From the NCBI GenBank assembly GCA_900544455.1, contig UQVJ01000077.1:1-8297 (forward strand): a stretch of DNA of 8,297 nt, in the 5' to 3' direction. The notes under the pieces were generated by a model, which saw only the letters and a program-made list of their open reading frames with translations, had not been told where the DNA came from and did not search any database. A program made the translations under genes and the position numbers. Shown here piece by piece: positions 6,328 through 8,297 of this stretch (position 1 is the first letter of the stretch; every line of letters begins with the position of its first letter). This stretch comes from an uncultured Eggerthella sp. (GTDB taxonomy: Bacteria > Actinomycetota > Coriobacteriia > Coriobacteriales > Eggerthellaceae).

Positions 6328-6404
6328 GCGTTCTATCAATTTCCTAAAACTGATAGAACGCGTTCAAATTATCCCTAGGGATTTGTTCGATTTAGGACAA
6401 ATCC
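6328..6404. promoter_or_regulatory. Cluster of palindromes upstream of the SDR-ADH unit, probable operator region
   Basis: Four symmetric elements lie within 77 bp. GCGTTCTATCA (6328-6338) and TGATAGAACGC (6351-6361) form 11-bp arms with 12 bp between. GAACGCGTTC (6356-6365) is a 10-bp palindrome that reuses the GCGTTC half-site. ATCCCTAGGGAT (6371-6382) is a 12-bp palindrome. GGATTTGT/ACAAATCC (6379-6386, 6397-6404) has 8-bp arms. The cluster starts about 165 bp upstream of the SDR start. I could not find a convincing -35/-10 pair nearby. The centres are even-spaced, so they are not T-N11-A LysR sites. Confidence 0.5.
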
Positions 6405-6848
6405 ATAGACCAAAGATCCGCGATTCATTCACATCGAATCATTTCCCAAGCGCGTCGAATTCAACACAACGGCAACAAGGCATTCTTTTGCTGTATCGAT
6501 ATCAATCAACCCATTTGCTGAAGCTTATTGATGAATAGTTTGCCGCATAACAAGACTCACTAAAAACTTGGTACTACTACCGAAACGCGGGCAAACCCCA
6601 CCACAGAGATGCACAAAGTTATGACGATAGGAAAGATAGATGCGTTGAGGCATAGACGGACTCGTCAGATTTCCGCATCGCAATAGTGGTCCAACTTATG
6701 CGACGCCCCCCCAGCAAACGAGGCCTTGAACCAAAAGAGCATTCAATTGGACGATCCATCTAAAGGAAATGCCTCGTACAACTCGTTAACTCACATAGGT
6801 ACAGGTCTGTACTCCGATGTCATACCAAACCAAGACCTCTCTATACAC
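6405..6848. other. Intergenic stretch without a recognisable gene
   Basis: Between the operator cluster and the LysR terminator I find no credible gene on either strand. Open frames are short and lack ribosome binding sites and family motifs. A 14-bp palindrome GTACAGGTCTGTAC lies at 6799-6812. A short frame ending at 6686 is followed directly by TGGTCCAACTT, which recalls the ends of some IS3-family elements, but no transposase is readable. Confidence 0.5.
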
Positions 6849-6850
6849 AA

Positions 6851-6881
6851 AAACCCGTCCCAAACATACTGGGACGGGTTT
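6851..6881 (-). terminator. Terminator of the LysR gene
   Basis: Twelve-base arms AAACCCGTCCCA (6851-6862) and TGGGACGGGTTT (6870-6881) enclose a 7-base loop. On the minus strand the stem runs into TTTTTGTG, a good intrinsic terminator 28 bp past the LysR stop codon. It isolates the regulator from the SDR-ADH unit 700 bp further on. Confidence 0.88.
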
Positions 6882-6909
6882 CTGCGTATACCTATATATA
6901 AGTAGGATC

Positions 6910-7845
6910 CTACAAGTCGCTATCGTTGATGTAGCACTCTTCCAACGGAACAACACCGGCAGGAAACTTAATATGCTTTTGAGTGAACTTAATAAATTCC
7001 TCAACCAAATGAGAATGGAACGACTTCTTGTTATATCCAAGATAGATAACATGGAACGGCTCTTGAAGTTCCTCGATAGGAATCGTTACAAAATTTTCGA
7101 GAGAGAGATCGTCCAATGTTTCAAGAATGATGGCCGCGATATTTCGGTCGGAAGAAACAAGAGTTGCAGCACTGATTTCATCGTTGAAACCCTGCTTAAC
7201 ATCGAGGCCGTAACGCTGGAAGAAACCCTCAAAAATCGTGTGAGCATAGGACTGGCTACGATACGAAGTAAGGGTAATCCCCTTCAGGTCATTCAGGGAA
7301 ACCGTTTCCCTGTCAGCAAGCTCATGATGAGAATTAACTGCGAGCACGACGTTCTGTGAGAATTGTGGAACGAACTCGATATCGTCAAAACGATCCATTT
7401 TGCCGCAGAACACTACATCAAACTTACCGTCGGCCAAACCTTTAAGGCATTCAGAGGTAGTTCCCTGGTAGATGTCAAAGACAACGTCGTCACCAAATGC
7501 GCCTTTGAAGGAGCTAAGCAAACGAGGAAGGTAGTTACGCTGAATACTGATAACAGTTCCGATGCGAATTCTGCCGCTCAAACCGGAATTGTAGGCCTTC
7601 ATGATTTCGACCGCTTTATCAATTTCGTCCAAAGCGCAACAGATATGCTTATTGAATTCCTCGCCATATTCAGTGAGACGAACGTTGCGCCCCACTCTTT
7701 CAAAAAATGGAACACCGATTTCTTTTTCAAGATTCTTAATAGAGTTAGAAAGTGATGGCTGAGTAATATAGAGCGCCTCAGCAGCTTTGCCATAATGCTC
7801 GAATTTTGCAAGCGTTCTAAAGTAATACAACTGCGCCAGATTCAT
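6910..7845 (-). CDS. LysR-family transcriptional regulator
   Basis: A 311-residue LysR-type regulator. The N-terminal winged helix-turn-helix covers residues about 2-61 with the usual core AAEALYITQPSLSNSIKNLE (21-40), EIGVPFFERVGRNVRLTEYG following. A linker helix leads to the effector-binding domain, starting near GRIRIGTV (about 91-98) and containing CLKGLADGKFDVVFCG, the usual strand-helix pattern of the periplasmic-binding-like fold. The length is normal (~300). The start has AGAGGGG five bases upstream. It lies in the same orientation as the enzyme genes rather than divergent from them and has its own terminator. Its likely targets are the acyl-CoA dehydrogenase promoter, which has a T-N11-A dyad, and its own promoter. 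The effector is unknown; a CoA-pathway acid is a guess. Its codon use (several AGA/AGG Arg codons, more A+T) differs from the enzyme genes. Confidence 0.92.
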   Translation of the reverse strand: MNLAQLYYFRTLAKFEHYGKAAEALYITQPSLSNSIKNLEKEIGVPFFERVGRNVRLTEYGEEFNKHICCALDEIDKAVEIMKAYNSGLSGRIRIGTVISIQRNYLPRLLSSFKGAFGDDVVFDIYQGTTSECLKGLADGKFDVVFCGKMDRFDDIEFVPQFSQNVVLAVNSHHELADRETVSLNDLKGITLTSYRSQSYAHTIFEGFFQRYGLDVKQGFNDEISAATLVSSDRNIAAIILETLDDLSLENFVTIPIEELQEPFHVIYLGYNKKSFHSHLVEEFIKFTQKHIKFPAGVVPLEECYINDSDL

Positions 7846-7877
7846 ATAACCCCTCTTTGCTGATCACAAATAGCAAT

Positions 7878-7925
7878 CCAGAATATAAGAATCCGTTGAT
7901 TCCTGAGCAACGGATTACAATCTGG
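7878..7925 (-). promoter_or_regulatory. Nested dyad in the LysR leader, probable autoregulatory site
   Basis: AATCCGTTG (7890-7898) and CAACGGATT (7908-7916) form perfect 9-bp arms with 9 bp between, so the inner part reads T-N11-A. Outer arms CCAGA (7878-7882) and TCTGG (7921-7925) add a second layer. It lies 33-80 bp upstream of the LysR start and overlaps a TATATT that may be a weak -10 box. This is the usual position for LysR autorepression. Confidence 0.5.
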
Positions 7926-8170
7926 TTATATATATTAGCAAATTTTAATAGTTATTGTGAATGTATAGCAGGTCAAATATGATTTTGAAATGATCCAGAA
8001 AGCAATAATGCCAGTTCAGAGAAGCGTAAGCAGGTGAACTCTATAGGGAAAACCAATTAAAGATTCATCAATGCTATGAGTTTAAAAAACATTGCTATAG
8101 ACAATGATTGGAACAAGACACGGAACTACAGACTATCCGAGCGGTCACGCGATAACCAAACAACTGGGAA
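7926..8170. other. AT-rich region upstream of LysR, no gene seen
   Basis: This stretch is AT-rich (14 G/C among 60 bases in 7921-7980) and holds no credible open frame. Small inverted repeats (AGTTCA/TGAACT at 8013-8040, CATTG/CAATG at 8090-8106) are short enough to be chance. Confidence 0.5.
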
Positions 8171-8223
8171 TGCGGCGGCGGAGGCCGCGCCTGCGGCCGC
8201 GGGCCGCCCGCGCCGACGGCGGG
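8171..8223. repeat. Very GC-rich segment with overlapping short stems
   Basis: 54 of the 60 bases in 8171-8230 are G or C. Stems include GGCCGC/GCGGCC (8183-8198), GCGGG/CCCGC (8199-8211), and the same CCCGC with GCGGG (8207-8223), which exclude each other. It has no readable gene and lies downstream of a terminator on the minus strand. It may be the 3' flank of the next gene or the edge of the accessory block. Confidence 0.45.
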
Positions 8224-8240
8224 TGCCTGCCCAGGGACAT

Positions 8241-8262
8241 AGAAAAGGGCCCTGGGGGCCCT
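8241..8262 (-). terminator. Terminator of a minus-strand gene beyond the window
   Basis: AGGGCCC (8246-8252) and GGGCCCT (8256-8262) form a perfect 7-bp stem with a 3-base loop, followed on the minus strand by TTTTCT. It would end transcription of a gene located past 8297 and read toward LysR. An alternative stem, CCCAGGG (8230-8236) with CCCTGGG (8250-8256), competes for the same bases. Confidence 0.6.
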
Positions 8263-8297
8263 CGGGAAACGGAAACGCCCTGCATGAGCGGAACGGC

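Noticed and set aside
6326..6538. 70-codon plus-strand open frame
   Set aside because: It starts within the inverted-repeat cluster, has no ribosome binding site and no recognisable motif.
8150..8297. Open minus-strand frames in the GC-rich end
   Set aside because: They run through a terminator hairpin and lack starts; long open frames are expected by chance at this GC content.

Overview
The window carries a block of minus-strand metabolic genes for acyl-CoA chemistry, followed upstream by a LysR-type regulator. In minus-strand order the genes are: a LysR regulator (7845-6910), a short-chain dehydrogenase (6162-5368), a zinc-dependent medium-chain dehydrogenase (5285-4230), a class III CoA-transferase of the FldA/HadA kind (4102-2789), a second CaiB-family enzyme with the His/Asp signature of alpha-methylacyl-CoA racemases (2777-1548), and an acyl-CoA dehydrogenase cut off by the window edge (1002-1). 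I see no tRNA, rRNA, CRISPR array or intact mobile element. The long plus-strand open frames are antisense shadows of the minus-strand genes.

Organism: the enzyme set (CoA-transferase, racemase-like enzyme and acyl-CoA dehydrogenase without a ligase) fits an anaerobe that ferments or respires organic acids, such as a gut actinobacterium (Eggerthellaceae-like) or a clostridial bacterium. I cannot decide between these from sequence alone. The enzyme genes are of intermediate GC, the regulator and the intergenic DNA are AT-richer, and the last ~130 bases are extremely GC-rich (54 of 60 bases in 8171-8230). This contrast hints at an inserted or accessory block.

Transcription layout: (a) the LysR gene is its own unit, with a 12-bp terminator hairpin at 6851-6881 and a dyad in its leader. 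(b) The SDR and ADH genes form one unit headed by a 5' region with clustered palindromes (6328-6404). They are separated by an 11-bp-arm hairpin and closed by a strong terminator at 4153-4191. (c) The two CaiB-family genes are tightly coupled (the ribosome binding site of the second overlaps the stop of the first) and end at a hairpin at 1495-1519. (d) The acyl-CoA dehydrogenase has its own near-consensus promoter (ATGACA, 17 bp, TATAAC) with a T-N11-A dyad just upstream, the architecture of a LysR-activated promoter.

How the genes may work together (inference): the dehydrogenases interconvert alcohol/hydroxy and carbonyl groups, the CoA-transferase loads the acid onto CoA, the racemase-like enzyme inverts the alpha carbon, and the acyl-CoA dehydrogenase introduces or removes the alpha,beta double bond. 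The substrate is unknown. No dehydratase/hydratase, electron-transfer flavoprotein or transporter is visible, so the pathway is incomplete in this window.
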